32,509 nt of DNA from Paractinoplanes deccanensis. Lineage in GTDB: Bacteria; Actinomycetota; Actinomycetes; Mycobacteriales; Micromonosporaceae. The notes under the pieces are model-generated. The model saw nothing but the letters and a program-made list of their open reading frames with translations. It was not told the origin of the DNA and ran no database searches. The stretch spans positions 1 through 32,509 of the forward strand of contig NZ_BOMI01000212.1 in assembly GCF_016862115.1 (NCBI RefSeq). The letters run 5' to 3'. Positions 15,747-25,807 of the stretch are shown one piece after another. Each line of letters opens with the position of its first letter. Positions within the stretch are counted from its first letter, which is position 1. Position numbers and translations under genes: made by a program.

Positions 15747-18493
15747 GGATGCACCTCGAACTGCTCGGTCAGCAGTTTGAGGTCGAGTGTCACCGTGCCG
15801 GTGGCCGGTTCGGCCGACAGTACGGCGTATCCCTCGACGTTGAGCAGTTGCTGAGCTTGCGTGAGGGCGCCCCGGAGCCTGGTCTGGGCGACGCCGAGTG
15901 CTTGGGCCGCAGGGGTGGGCGCCAGCCGGTTGGCCGGTGCGTTCGCCAGCGCGTCGACGATGCCGACGATCTGATCGTCGGTGACGATGAGCCGGCCGGT
16001 GATCTTGCGCTGCGCCTTGTACACGGGGCTGGTCACGACGGCGCGGCCGACCGTAACGGCAGGTTGCTCGGTGACCGCCGGGCTCAGGTCGAACAACGTG
16101 GGGCCCGTCTGGCGGTCGGTACGGCTCTTGGCCGTTGTGGGCTTCGGGCCCGCCGTTGGCATCGCCGGTGGTGCGCTAGCGGCAGCCGTTAGCCACCAAG
16201 TGGGTTCCTGCGGTGGCAACAGCGCCAGCTCGGCCGGGTTGCTGGCTTCGTCTGGCACGAGAACGGCGATGGGGACCACTACCTCGGCGGCGCTCGCTCC
16301 CCCGTGATAGCCGGCCTTGAGCGGCCCGTACCGGAGGGTTTCGTCGACGGCGAGGACTGCTTGATGGTCGTCAGTGAGCACGCGTGGGCCGCTGACCTCG
16401 ACCTCGTCGTCCCCGACGGGAGCGGTGGCCGAACGCGAGCGGGCACTCGAAATCTGGGGGTACGGACGTTGCGTGCCTTGCCGTCGCTCGACGACGTGAC
16501 CGTGGTCGGAGGTCACTACGACAGTCCGCCCGGCAGCGGCAGCCCGGGCGAGCAGCGGTTCGAGATGTTTCACGGCGTCGGCGGTCCACACCGTGCCCGC
16601 CGGGTCGCTGCGCTCGAGGGCATCGTCGATCGTGTTGAGGACGACAGTCACCAGTGAAAGGTCGCGGTCGTCGATGGCACCGCCCACGTCGGGGCTGACT
16701 GACCAGCCGGCCACGGTGGTGTCGACGGCCTTCTTGTGGAATAGCCGCGCAGAGATCTTCCCGACCTTGGCGGTGATCTCGGCGTATCCCTGCCGTTCCT
16801 CGGGCTGCTGCCCGCTTGTGAGGCGGCCCGAGAGTAGGGACGCGCGGCTCACCTCGGTAACCGATGGAAGTACGGCGAGCGCTCCCGCCCTGCGGAACTT
16901 GTCCGCTCCGGGCAGGACCGCCTCAAGCCAGCCGAGTCGCGCTGTCGCGTCGGCGAGGATCTCGGTGGCAACCGCGGCACTCATGCCGTCGAGGACGAGC
17001 AGAAGCACCGGAACCTTGCGGGCGAGCGGCATGACCGCGCCGGGCAGCACCTGCTCCAGGTACCAGAGGATGCCCCCAGCGGATGGCAACCCGCGACCGG
17101 AAGGTGCGGGTGCCGAGGCCAGCGCCTGTGCGAAGTGCCGTTCCTGCGCGCGTCGACGGGTTTGAGCCGCCGTGACGACGGCATGCAGGGCAGTCGACAG
17201 GCTGGGATCATCGATGCCACCGAACGCGTCGTTGATCGCTGCGTCGGCCCATGCCGCGTTGTCGAGGTAGTCACGCGCGTGCACGGCGAGCGGGCCGGCA
17301 TCGAGCGCGTTCGCGTCGGAGAGCCAGCGGACGAGTCGTACCGCGGCCTCGAAGGGAACCCGCAGCGGCGTTGTTGCGCCGAGTCGATGGGACCGGACGG
17401 CCGCCCACGCACTCTCGACCACTTCTGGATTGTCGACCCGTCCGGATGGAGACACTGCCCGCCGGAGAGCATCGGCAAGGGCTGCAAGACGGGCCCGCAA
17501 GCCGCCGGTCAGCAGTTCGGAGTAGCGGGCCAGCGGTTCGGCCTGCAGCTTGGTGAGGATCGCATCGGCCCGGTCGAGGCAGCGCGCGACATCGTCGTCG
17601 GCGCGCCGATCGTGGACCAGGTCGGACAGCAGGGAATCGGCTGCTTGTCCGAGCGCGGCCAGCGCGACAGGCGAAGGCTTGAAGTCACCCCACCGCGGTT
17701 CGAGGCGAACGAGAGCAAGTTGCGCCTGGTGTGCCGTCGCCGCGTCATATCCATCCGCGGTCAGAAGCCGCAGGACGAGACCGAGCGGTACGACATCGGA
17801 TAGTTCGCCCCGAGAGAGCAACGCCCGGATCGGGCCGGCGGCGGACCCCGCGCGCTGAGCAATCCAGTCGAGTGTCGTATCCGCAAGAAGGTCACCGACG
17901 CTTCTGCGAAGAGTGCCGAGTGCGGCAACGCTCTGAGCTGCGATCGACCAGCGCAGGACGCCGAGGACGTCGGTGGTGTCCGTATCGAAGCCGAGATGGA
18001 TGGCGGCGACGGCGCCGAGCGCGTGATGTCGGGTCAGCACCCCGGCCGGAGCGGCCGGCCATCCCGCCACCGGAGTGGCCGCGACCAGGGCGGTGGCCAG
18101 CTCGCGGTTGTTCGGACGACTGGTCAACGCCGGATCGATCCCGGTAGCGGCGAACCGGGTCCGCACCGCCTCCCACGGGTCCGGGCTGCGCAACCGCTGC
18201 CAGACGAAGTGGGCGAGGACACCCGCGCCCAGGTCCTCGTCGTCGCGATCGGTGACGATGACGAGCCAGTCACCGTCGCGGTGGTCTCCGAGCAACTCCC
18301 GGGCGGCCAACGCCGACTCGGCGGCCCGGATCCGCACCGTCTGGCCCTGGTGCGGCAGGTCTGCGGTGATCGCCCGGTCGGGGATGCCACGGATGCCAAT
18401 GACACCGGTGCGGTAGTTCTTGGCGCGGGCCTCGTCCACGATGGCGAGCACCATCGAGGTGCTCACCTGCGTTGCGGCCATGGCGACGGTCAC
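15743..18493 (-). CDS. pglZ: BREX-2 phosphatase-fold protein PglZ
   Basis: A 916-aa protein of the PglZ family, alkaline-phosphatase superfamily. Metal-site motifs are intact: LLLVLDGMS (D502), TSDHGHVV (D663, H664) and YHGGAS (H730) followed by EVVVPI. PglZ is the BREX hallmark protein, essential for modification and restriction; proposed roles include a metal-dependent phosphoryl- or nucleotide-transfer step. About 450 residues of N-terminal helical region precede the catalytic domain. I chose GTG 18493 because it overlaps the pglY stop as GTGA and gives a sensible N-terminus; the longer frame to 18760 would add about 90 low-complexity Arg-rich residues lying inside pglY. ATG 18481 is a close alternative. 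Confidence 0.93.
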   Translation of the reverse strand: MTVAMAATQVSTSMVLAIVDEARAKNYRTGVIGIRGIPDRAITADLPHQGQTVRIRAAESALAARELLGDHRDGDWLVIVTDRDDEDLGAGVLAHFVWQRLRSPDPWEAVRTRFAATGIDPALTSRPNNRELATALVAATPVAGWPAAPAGVLTRHHALGAVAAIHLGFDTDTTDVLGVLRWSIAAQSVAALGTLRRSVGDLLADTTLDWIAQRAGSAAGPIRALLSRGELSDVVPLGLVLRLLTADGYDAATAHQAQLALVRLEPRWGDFKPSPVALAALGQAADSLLSDLVHDRRADDDVARCLDRADAILTKLQAEPLARYSELLTGGLRARLAALADALRRAVSPSGRVDNPEVVESAWAAVRSHRLGATTPLRVPFEAAVRLVRWLSDANALDAGPLAVHARDYLDNAAWADAAINDAFGGIDDPSLSTALHAVVTAAQTRRRAQERHFAQALASAPAPSGRGLPSAGGILWYLEQVLPGAVMPLARKVPVLLLVLDGMSAAVATEILADATARLGWLEAVLPGADKFRRAGALAVLPSVTEVSRASLLSGRLTSGQQPEERQGYAEITAKVGKISARLFHKKAVDTTVAGWSVSPDVGGAIDDRDLSLVTVVLNTIDDALERSDPAGTVWTADAVKHLEPLLARAAAAGRTVVVTSDHGHVVERRQGTQRPYPQISSARSRSATAPVGDDEVEVSGPRVLTDDHQAVLAVDETLRYGPLKAGYHGGASAAEVVVPIAVLVPDEASNPAELALLPPQEPTWWLTAAASAPPAMPTAGPKPTTAKSRTDRQTGPTLFDLSPAVTEQPAVTVGRAVVTSPVYKAQRKITGRLIVTDDQIVGIVDALANAPANRLAPTPAAQALGVAQTRLRGALTQAQQLLNVEGYAVLSAEPATGTVTLDLKLLTEQFEVHP

Positions 18494-21400
18494 GGCAGCG
18501 CTCTCCACGTCACCTCGACGACGGCGTCGGGGTTCTCCTCCAAAAACGCGCTCAGCTGCTTGATGACGCCGCTGTTCTCGGCGCCTCGCGGCCGGTTGGC
18601 GTGCCCTTCCTTGATGCCGGGCTTCGGCTTCGGGGCCGGGGGCAATGGAGTAGGAGCCGGCGGAGCGCCAGCGGCCAGCCACGTGAAAATCCCGTTCTCG
18701 CAGGCGGCCAGTGCTCGCGTGATGGGGACGGGCAGCTCGTTCTGCTCCAGGGCCGAGCACAACTCGTTGACGATGGCGGCGGCCTCCGTCGCGCGGCTTC
18801 CTTCACCCTTCATCGCATCACGCAGCGGTTCCAGCCGGTCCCAGTGGAAGCCGGTGAGCGCCCGCTCCACCGTCTCGGCCGAGGCCAGCGACTTGCCCGC
18901 GGCGACCGGTGTGGCATCCCCCAGGCTCGCCTTGGCCAGCGCCTGGACCAGCTTGAGGCCGTCGAGGTGACGCAGTTGCTGGATCAATGCGGAACTGGCC
19001 TTCGCGGTCCGCAGCCGGTTGCCGTCGGCGATCTCCAAGCGGCGGTACGCGGTCTCGACCGCGGCGACCAGGCCCGGCGCCGCCCTGGACAGTTCCGACG
19101 CCTTGGTGGTGACCTGAGCGACGAAGTCGGCCACGGCGGGCGCGGTCAGGTAGGTCGCGGCCGTGACGCCGAGCATCGCGCCGGCCACGGTTCGCGCCGC
19201 TTCCCATTCATCGGCGGAGGGGAGTTCCTGTGTACGCAGCTCCATCACCGGGCTTAATGAACCCGGTTCCGGCACGACCGGCAGGGCGGTCCCCTGCTGG
19301 AACCATGCCCGCTGGCGCAGCGCCGCCCAGGCGATGATCACCAGGTCGGCCACTTCGTCGCGCAGGCCGTGGGCGGGCGAGACGTCCCGGATCCAGCGTC
19401 GCAGTTCCGCCACGGTCACCGGCCCGTCGGCCGGTTTGCCCTCCTCGAGCGCCCGGCGCCCGAGCGCGCGCTCGATCTCTTGGCCCCACGGAGTGAACCG
19501 GTCGTCGCCCAGCAGGTAGTGCATCTCGGTGGCCTTGCCGACGCCGAGCGGCTCCGCGATCCTTCGCACCACCGCCGCGTCGGCCTCGAGCTCCACCCGC
19601 TTCTCGCTGTCCGCGACCGTCAGCGCGACGTAGCGAGCGACGGCCTTGAGGTCGCGTACCCTGACCTCGACGTCGCCCGGCTCGAACACCGGATGCGCGG
19701 GGTAGATCGCTTTGAACGCCTGATCGAGCAGGTTCCCGAAAGCCTGACCGAGGGTGGCTCCGACCGGATTGGCCGGGGCAAAACGACGCTCGAACGAGAA
19801 CAGCGTCCGCTCGTGCGACGCGTCCTCCAGCAGGACACCCGGGCGCGGCGAAGCAGCGCCGTACGCCTGTTGAACGGCGTCCTCGAGGCTGCGCCGCAGC
19901 GTGTTGCGCTGCGATTCCAGGATCGACCGGGCCAGGGCACGATCGGCCTCGTTGAGGTGGTCGGCGTGACCCTGCCAGCGCTCGGTGCTGCCGTCGAGCA
20001 GCCAGTTGAGGATGACCAGCCGACGCAGCTCGCGGATCTTTTCCTCAGACAGGAATCGCGGCAACCACACGACCGTGCGCTCCTGCACGCCCCGGGCCAC
20101 CATCTCGTCCAGCCGCTGCAGATCCTCGGCCGTGGAGTGACCCGGGTCGTCGAACGGGTGGTCGACGACGATGCGCCACGTGTCCGGGGCCGCCCGGAAG
20201 TGGTCGTCGGACAGCCAGCTGCGATCGCGGACGTTGCCGAAGAGCACATCGACCTTGCGCTTCGAGCCGCGCCAGATGAAGTCGTACGGGTAGGCGCCCT
20301 GCAGGTCCTGCGACGCCAGCGTGACCCCGAGGCTCTCGCTGACCAGGTCCTTCAGCAGCTCACGTCGTCGGCCCTCGTTGTCCTCCGCCTTGGCCCGCTC
20401 CACGATCGACTCGTAGTCGACGTCGGACAGCTGCACCCGGATCGTCGGGTTCCGGTCGTCGCCGTCCAGGTGAATCTCCGGGATGTCCCGGGCCCACGTG
20501 CGCACCTTGGACAACACCACCTGCGCTTCGCCGCCCGGCAGCGGCGACACGATCGACCCGTGATTCAGCGACGCCAGCCGGGCCGCGGTCAACGCCATCA
20601 GAGCCGGCACCTTCGGCGCGACGGCCGACAGCAGAAGGGTCTTGGCCAACCGATCATCCGTACGGAATCCCGGGGGACTTTTTTCCGGCTCCTCCCGCAA
20701 CGTCCGCTCGTCGATGCCATGCATGCCGAGCAGCAACGGCCGCAGCTTGTCCGTGTAGAGCTTGTTGGCCGAACGGAAGAGGGCGGCCGCCTCGGCATCC
20801 AGCGCTTGGCCGGTCTGCCCCTGCACGATCAGATCGAAAGAATCACCGACCGGAATGATCTGGTCGATGGTCAGGGTGTCCCGACGGTCGACCAGCATCT
20901 GCTGCATGACCTTGAGCGCGGTCCGTTCCCGCTGCATGACACTGGCCAGGCTGCGCAGCGTCGACACCAACGCCGGCGAGAACGGGTAGGTCAGCCGGAA
21001 CGCTTTCTCATCCGATCCGCGGTGCCGCTCGTCGGTGTTCACCCCGTCGAGCAGCACGTCCCAGACGGCCGGCCGCCGGTCGATCGCACCGAACGCAGCC
21101 TCCAGCACTGCGGCCGCCGCCACGTCCTTCGGCTGCAGCAGACGACGATTCGCCACGTACGGGAGGTTGTCGTCGCCGAGCGGGATGACGCCGAACCGGC
21201 CCTCTTGGTGCCGGAAGGCACGGTCCAACGCGTCCTGCTCGGCGCCGCTCGCCCCGGAGTCCGCGAACCAGCGGCGCAGATCCATCTGCCGGGCCACGAA
21301 GGAGATCAGCGGAATGGGCCGCCCACCGATCGAGGACTCGACCAGCTTGGTGAGCTTCTGCGACTCGCGGCGGAAAAACTCGCGGTCTTGCACCGAGAAC

Positions 21401-22227
21401 GCAAGCCACAGCACCAGCTCGTCGAGGAACAGAACTACAGCGTCGTACCCGAGACTCTTGGCATGCGTCGAGATCGCCGCCAGGCCGGTGTCCAGGTCGA
21501 CGTACTCAGCCTGCTGCGTGTACGACCGGAAGTACGTGTCGACGAGCGCCGATACCAACTTCTGCCGACTCGGACTCGCCGCCGATGCCGCCCGCGCCTC
21601 GGCGAACCGGAGAGCATCCCACTCCCCCGCACCCAGCACCGCCGCCCACGGGTCGGCCGCGCCGCCGCCCTGGGAATCGCCGTTGAGGCCGGCGAAGAAC
21701 TGCTGGTCACCGAGCTGCTCCCGGTAGCGCTCGGCGTCGTCGAGAAGAGCATCAGATTTGTGTACGGCGGGAAGCGGCGCGCCCGGATGACGTTCGGCGA
21801 CCTGACGGATGTACCCCTGAAAGAGCGCCTCCTCCATGGTCCGCGCACCAAGCATGTGGAACGCGAGCGGCAGGATCTTCCGATCGGCAAGCACGGGGTC
21901 ATGCCGCGCCACCACCGAGTGCAGCTCAGGTTTGTCCCGGGCCGCGGGCTCATGCTGGAGGAGAGCGTGGAGCACAGCCATGAAGTGCGACTTACCGGAT
22001 CCGAACGAGCCGGTCAGGAACGAACCACGGCTCGTCCCGGAGGTGATGCCCTCGGCTACCAGGCCCATGGCTGCGTCGAACGCCTCGACCAGCGCATCGG
22101 TGACGACGTACTCGTCGAGCGTGCGCTGAACCGCGCTGTGCCCCACCGAATCGGTCAGGCGCAGAACGTAATCCTCGGCGCCCGCACGCTCGTCGATGCG
22201 GATGACGTCGCGAAGCGGGGTACTCAC
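18490..22227 (-). CDS. pglY: BREX-2 large ATPase PglY
   Basis: A 1245-aa ATPase, the type 2 counterpart of BrxC. Walker A is GSFGSGKS (73-80) and Walker B is LFLDEL (266-271), in the arrangement of the PglY/BrxC family. The rest is a long alpha-helical body ending in a Pro-rich linker (PPAPTPLPPAPKPKPG) and a small terminal domain. PglY is required for phage-growth-limitation restriction in Streptomyces and likely hydrolyses ATP to organise the complex on DNA. GTG 22227 has an AGGAGAAGG site just upstream; the gap from pglX is 31 bp. It is full length with no frameshift. The complementary strand is open over about 3 kb, which is a GC-bias shadow. Confidence 0.93.
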   Translation of the reverse strand: MSTPLRDVIRIDERAGAEDYVLRLTDSVGHSAVQRTLDEYVVTDALVEAFDAAMGLVAEGITSGTSRGSFLTGSFGSGKSHFMAVLHALLQHEPAARDKPELHSVVARHDPVLADRKILPLAFHMLGARTMEEALFQGYIRQVAERHPGAPLPAVHKSDALLDDAERYREQLGDQQFFAGLNGDSQGGGAADPWAAVLGAGEWDALRFAEARAASAASPSRQKLVSALVDTYFRSYTQQAEYVDLDTGLAAISTHAKSLGYDAVVLFLDELVLWLAFSVQDREFFRRESQKLTKLVESSIGGRPIPLISFVARQMDLRRWFADSGASGAEQDALDRAFRHQEGRFGVIPLGDDNLPYVANRRLLQPKDVAAAAVLEAAFGAIDRRPAVWDVLLDGVNTDERHRGSDEKAFRLTYPFSPALVSTLRSLASVMQRERTALKVMQQMLVDRRDTLTIDQIIPVGDSFDLIVQGQTGQALDAEAAALFRSANKLYTDKLRPLLLGMHGIDERTLREEPEKSPPGFRTDDRLAKTLLLSAVAPKVPALMALTAARLASLNHGSIVSPLPGGEAQVVLSKVRTWARDIPEIHLDGDDRNPTIRVQLSDVDYESIVERAKAEDNEGRRRELLKDLVSESLGVTLASQDLQGAYPYDFIWRGSKRKVDVLFGNVRDRSWLSDDHFRAAPDTWRIVVDHPFDDPGHSTAEDLQRLDEMVARGVQERTVVWLPRFLSEEKIRELRRLVILNWLLDGSTERWQGHADHLNEADRALARSILESQRNTLRRSLEDAVQQAYGAASPRPGVLLEDASHERTLFSFERRFAPANPVGATLGQAFGNLLDQAFKAIYPAHPVFEPGDVEVRVRDLKAVARYVALTVADSEKRVELEADAAVVRRIAEPLGVGKATEMHYLLGDDRFTPWGQEIERALGRRALEEGKPADGPVTVAELRRWIRDVSPAHGLRDEVADLVIIAWAALRQRAWFQQGTALPVVPEPGSLSPVMELRTQELPSADEWEAARTVAGAMLGVTAATYLTAPAVADFVAQVTTKASELSRAAPGLVAAVETAYRRLEIADGNRLRTAKASSALIQQLRHLDGLKLVQALAKASLGDATPVAAGKSLASAETVERALTGFHWDRLEPLRDAMKGEGSRATEAAAIVNELCSALEQNELPVPITRALAACENGIFTWLAAGAPPAPTPLPPAPKPKPGIKEGHANRPRGAENSGVIKQLSAFLEENPDAVVEVTWRALP

Positions 22228-22258
22228 GCCTTCTCCTCAAACTGCGTCAACATGACGG

Positions 22259-25200
22259 TCACCCCTTCGGCCGCCGCCCGCGCCCAGCCGCCGGCGGCCT
22301 CCAGGCACCAAGCTGTTCGGGCGTCATTCCCACCTGATGAGCACGGCTGCGCAACTGCTCGTCCAGGTAGTCCGCCAGGTTGAGCTGATAGGTGTCGTCG
22401 GTTTCGTCGTGCCACTGCCGAACCCAGGGCTGAAGCTCCGCGAGCCCGGCAACCAGCGGCACAAGCCTATCGTCGGTCCAGCCTTCGGCCTCGCGCTCGG
22501 CGATGACTACGTTCAGCGCGAGTGCCTGCTGCGCGTGATCCCAGCCGGCCCATCCCAGCAACTGAGTCGGGTCGGTCTCCCGCCCGGCATCCGGATAGAG
22601 AATGAACCGCTCCTTGGGTACGTCGAGCTTGCCCCGATGCTGCCACCAGGACTGCTTCCGGAAGTCCGCGGTCGTGTACTTCGGCGGCACCGGAATCTCG
22701 CCGACCTTTTCGCCTTTGTCCTCGCGGCGTTGCAGCTCCCAGGTGTGCTCCCACGCCTCACGCTTACGAAGACCCGAGTCCTTCAGCCGGTATGCAGCCA
22801 GGAAGGGCACACTCTCCGTCTCGAGCAGCGCGGAGAGCTGTTGCGTAACCGACCGATCCTTACGGCCATCCCAGAGTTGAAGCACGGACACAACGTCGGC
22901 GTCGCGGGTCACGACATCAGCAAGCTGAGCAACAGAGCGTGCGGTCGGCCGCCCCTGCGCATCGAACCAGTACGAGCGCGCCTCGAGACGATCGAGCAGC
23001 CACGCCCGCAACGCCTTCTCAACCCGCTTCTCCCACGGCTCGGATGCCCACCGGCGCTTGTACTCCGGACGCTCCAGCAGGTTGATGAACTTGTTCGACT
23101 CGATCAGATCAAGCCGTCGCTGCACCAGTTCACGATACTGTTGTGGCCAGTGCGCTGGGATTTCCGTGATCGGAATCGACCCATGCCGGGCAAACCACTG
23201 TGTCGACTCCGTACCCGACGCAACCTTGCGAGCAAGTGCAATCTCGAAGGCCCGCTCGCCCAGCCGCAGTCCCGGAGCTTCCTCCGCGAAGCTCAGATCT
23301 TCCTCGATAATCCCGAACGAGCGATATACTTCCCAGTCCAATTCCTCCTGCTCAGCGGCCAGCCGAGCCTCCATCGCCGTGATGGCTTCTCGTAGAGCCT
23401 GAGCATTCGTTTCAGAAGGAGGTTCCGAGGCTGCGCCCATGGTCGAATCAAATGTGGCGGCGAGATTCCGAGCACAATCGTCAAGCACCCGCGACCTTGA
23501 ATTTGGCAACTTATCCGGAAGCGGGAAGTCTTTCAGAGTCGTTCCCGTAAACTCATAGAACTCTTCCCAGGCGTCATGCATGAATCCGCCAGTGCCAGAT
23601 TGACTGCCCTTACTGTGACAGTTCTGCTTGAGCCAGAAGCAGGCCGTTGAGGAGTTCAGCACTCCGAGCAGCGCGAGGTGATCGTCCTCCGTAGCCCCCT
23701 CCGGCAACTTGATCACCGGCGCCGACCGGTTGAAGACCTTCCCACCCCGATCCAACACAAAGTGATTATGCGTAGCCACAAAAGCAAAGGCAATGGAAAG
23801 AGGCCGCTGAAACCGCTGCGGGAAGAACATGGAGTGGTCGAACCAGCGTAGACCACGCTCCACCTTGGTCAGACCAAAATCGAGCTGAGTCTCGAGCGAA
23901 CGTCTAGTGCGCCAAAGGTGCCTCATCGCCGCAGAACTCAGGTGTTTGGGACTTCCGGCCTGATCATTAGGAAGAATCGTGACATTCGCAGGCGTTAAGC
24001 CATAATCGCGAACCTCCTCTCCGAGGACAACCGGAACCACATCGGGTCCCAACCGCAGAACCCTTGCCGATTCGACGGGTACGAAAAATGCCTCATCGTT
24101 TCCGGTGTGAGTCGTGCGACCGATCGTCTCAACCTTCGCGGCTAGACTTGCCTGTGAGGAGTTCTCGATTTGAGCCGACAAACCTGCAGCAGCACCGCCA
24201 CTCAAGCTCCACGGATGCCTCGCAAATACTTTGCGCTTCAAGCCCGCAATGGATACGAAGTCCCCATCGAATTCCGACTTACCGATGTTCGACACAATCT
24301 CTTGCCAGACAAGACCATCCGCTGGAACCTCCGGCTGACCCGGCTCGCCACGAATTCCCAGCACGGCCTTGATCGTGTCGGTAGCTGGAGCCTGCCGCCT
24401 ACCGACCAGAACGAGCGTTGGCGTCCCGTGACCTGGAATGAATGCGCCGGAGGTGTCGACCACCAGCCGCATATCCTGGCGGCTGAGAAATTCCTCAATC
24501 AGCCGGGAACCGAACTCGCGTTTCATGAAGGAGTTCGACGTAATCTGACCTGTCCAGCCGGCTGGACGGTCACCGACTCCCGCCCTTGCCAACTGGAAGA
24601 ACCGTTCCATGAACGGGACCGTCAAGGCATAGGTTCCCTTGCACGTCGGGTAGAGCTCGCGGTAGGCTGCGTTCAGCTTTTTGTCTTTGACGGTGATGTA
24701 TGGCGGGTTACCCACCACGACGTCGTACCTGCCCGGCTCCAGGATCGAACGCAGTGCTGCAAGATCCTCGGACGAGTAGGCGAACCCGCTGAGACCTGCG
24801 TCGTAGTCCTCCACGCCAGGCAATTCCAGCGCTAGCTGCGTCCGCCCGTGCAGCAACGAGTCACCTGCCGCGACGTGGAACTGGAATGCGGGAGCCTGCT
24901 CCAGAGATCGCAGGTCGACCGCCTGGAGCGCGGCGAGCATGAGACGGAAGCGGGCGATGGCGACGGCGAACGGGTTCAGGTCGACGCCATGGATGGCATT
25001 CAGTGTCTCTTGTACCCGCGCCTGGACCTCCATACCTGGCGCGTGCGCGGCCCAGCGATCGTTGAGCCGCCGGAAGGCACCCAGCAGGAAGTGGCCCGAT
25101 CCGCAGGTGGGGTCGATGAGCTTGAAGCCTTCGAGCGGCCGCTCGGCGAGTGCCGGCTCCATCGTCTGGTCGAGGATGAACTCCTCGACGAACTCGGGCG

Positions 25201-25804
25201 TCTGCAGCAGCGCGAACGTCTTCTTGGCATACTCGGAAAGGTCTTGGTAAAGGTCACCAAGGAAGCGGGTAGACAGGTCGGGATCGGCGAGGTCCCAGAC
25301 GAGGTCGCCGTCTGCGGTGCGCTCGCGCCAGAAGGCAACCAGCTTCTTGGCCGCCTGACCCGATGGCGACACCGTCCACAGCGGCGAGTGCGATTCGACC
25401 AGGTCCTGGGTCGCCTTCGTGTTTCGCAGATACTCGACTGCTTGGAGAACCCATTCCCGATCGGTGTCCTCGGGGTGGGCGCGGAAGTAGGCGAGCTCCG
25501 CGTCCAGCGCCTCCTGCCGGCGGTCGGCCGGTCCGGCGATCCACACCGGCTTGAGCAGGCGGTTGTCCTCGCAGAAGCGTACGAAGACCGTGGTCAGCAC
25601 CCACGCGACCGCCGCCTGCGTCACGCGGTCGTCGCGCCACTCCTGCCAGGACATGGCCGTCCGCTCGCGGCTTACCGCGCGCTTCCACTCGATGTCCCAC
25701 GCCTTCGCCACGTCCGGCTGCGAGGCGACGCGTTCGCGGAGGTCGTCCTCCAGGTCGAGGACCACCTTCTTGAGCGCTGCCGTCAACCCCGTCGAGACCG
25801 CCAT
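22259..25804 (-). CDS. pglX: BREX-2 adenine-specific DNA methyltransferase PglX
   Basis: An 1181-aa class I N6-adenine methyltransferase. The AdoMet site is DPTCGSGHFLLG (231-242) and the catalytic motif is NPPYI (366-370); both are intact. A helical N-terminus and a target-recognition half of about 700 residues flank them. PglX marks host DNA so that BREX spares it; in the Pgl model it also takes part in restriction. ATG 25804 lies 3 bp after the pglW stop with GGAGCAG upstream, so the two are translated together. Part of the C-terminal half (about 23.3-24.5 kb) looks more AT-rich than its neighbours, consistent with exchange of the specificity region. Confidence 0.93.
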   Translation of the reverse strand: MAVSTGLTAALKKVVLDLEDDLRERVASQPDVAKAWDIEWKRAVSRERTAMSWQEWRDDRVTQAAVAWVLTTVFVRFCEDNRLLKPVWIAGPADRRQEALDAELAYFRAHPEDTDREWVLQAVEYLRNTKATQDLVESHSPLWTVSPSGQAAKKLVAFWRERTADGDLVWDLADPDLSTRFLGDLYQDLSEYAKKTFALLQTPEFVEEFILDQTMEPALAERPLEGFKLIDPTCGSGHFLLGAFRRLNDRWAAHAPGMEVQARVQETLNAIHGVDLNPFAVAIARFRLMLAALQAVDLRSLEQAPAFQFHVAAGDSLLHGRTQLALELPGVEDYDAGLSGFAYSSEDLAALRSILEPGRYDVVVGNPPYITVKDKKLNAAYRELYPTCKGTYALTVPFMERFFQLARAGVGDRPAGWTGQITSNSFMKREFGSRLIEEFLSRQDMRLVVDTSGAFIPGHGTPTLVLVGRRQAPATDTIKAVLGIRGEPGQPEVPADGLVWQEIVSNIGKSEFDGDFVSIAGLKRKVFARHPWSLSGGAAAGLSAQIENSSQASLAAKVETIGRTTHTGNDEAFFVPVESARVLRLGPDVVPVVLGEEVRDYGLTPANVTILPNDQAGSPKHLSSAAMRHLWRTRRSLETQLDFGLTKVERGLRWFDHSMFFPQRFQRPLSIAFAFVATHNHFVLDRGGKVFNRSAPVIKLPEGATEDDHLALLGVLNSSTACFWLKQNCHSKGSQSGTGGFMHDAWEEFYEFTGTTLKDFPLPDKLPNSRSRVLDDCARNLAATFDSTMGAASEPPSETNAQALREAITAMEARLAAEQEELDWEVYRSFGIIEEDLSFAEEAPGLRLGERAFEIALARKVASGTESTQWFARHGSIPITEIPAHWPQQYRELVQRRLDLIESNKFINLLERPEYKRRWASEPWEKRVEKALRAWLLDRLEARSYWFDAQGRPTARSVAQLADVVTRDADVVSVLQLWDGRKDRSVTQQLSALLETESVPFLAAYRLKDSGLRKREAWEHTWELQRREDKGEKVGEIPVPPKYTTADFRKQSWWQHRGKLDVPKERFILYPDAGRETDPTQLLGWAGWDHAQQALALNVVIAEREAEGWTDDRLVPLVAGLAELQPWVRQWHDETDDTYQLNLADYLDEQLRSRAHQVGMTPEQLGAWRPPAAGRGRRPKG

Positions 25805-25807
25805 TGC

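Noticed and set aside
18494..18760. N-terminal extension of pglZ
   Set aside because: The extra ~90 residues are Arg/Ala-rich and lie inside pglY. The GTGA overlap at 18490-18493 gives a better start.
19369..22383. Open frame of about 1000 codons on the plus strand opposite pglY
   Set aside because: It is antisense to an intact, motif-bearing pglY. High GC leaves the opposite frame open, and its translation is Arg/His/Gly-rich with no domain.
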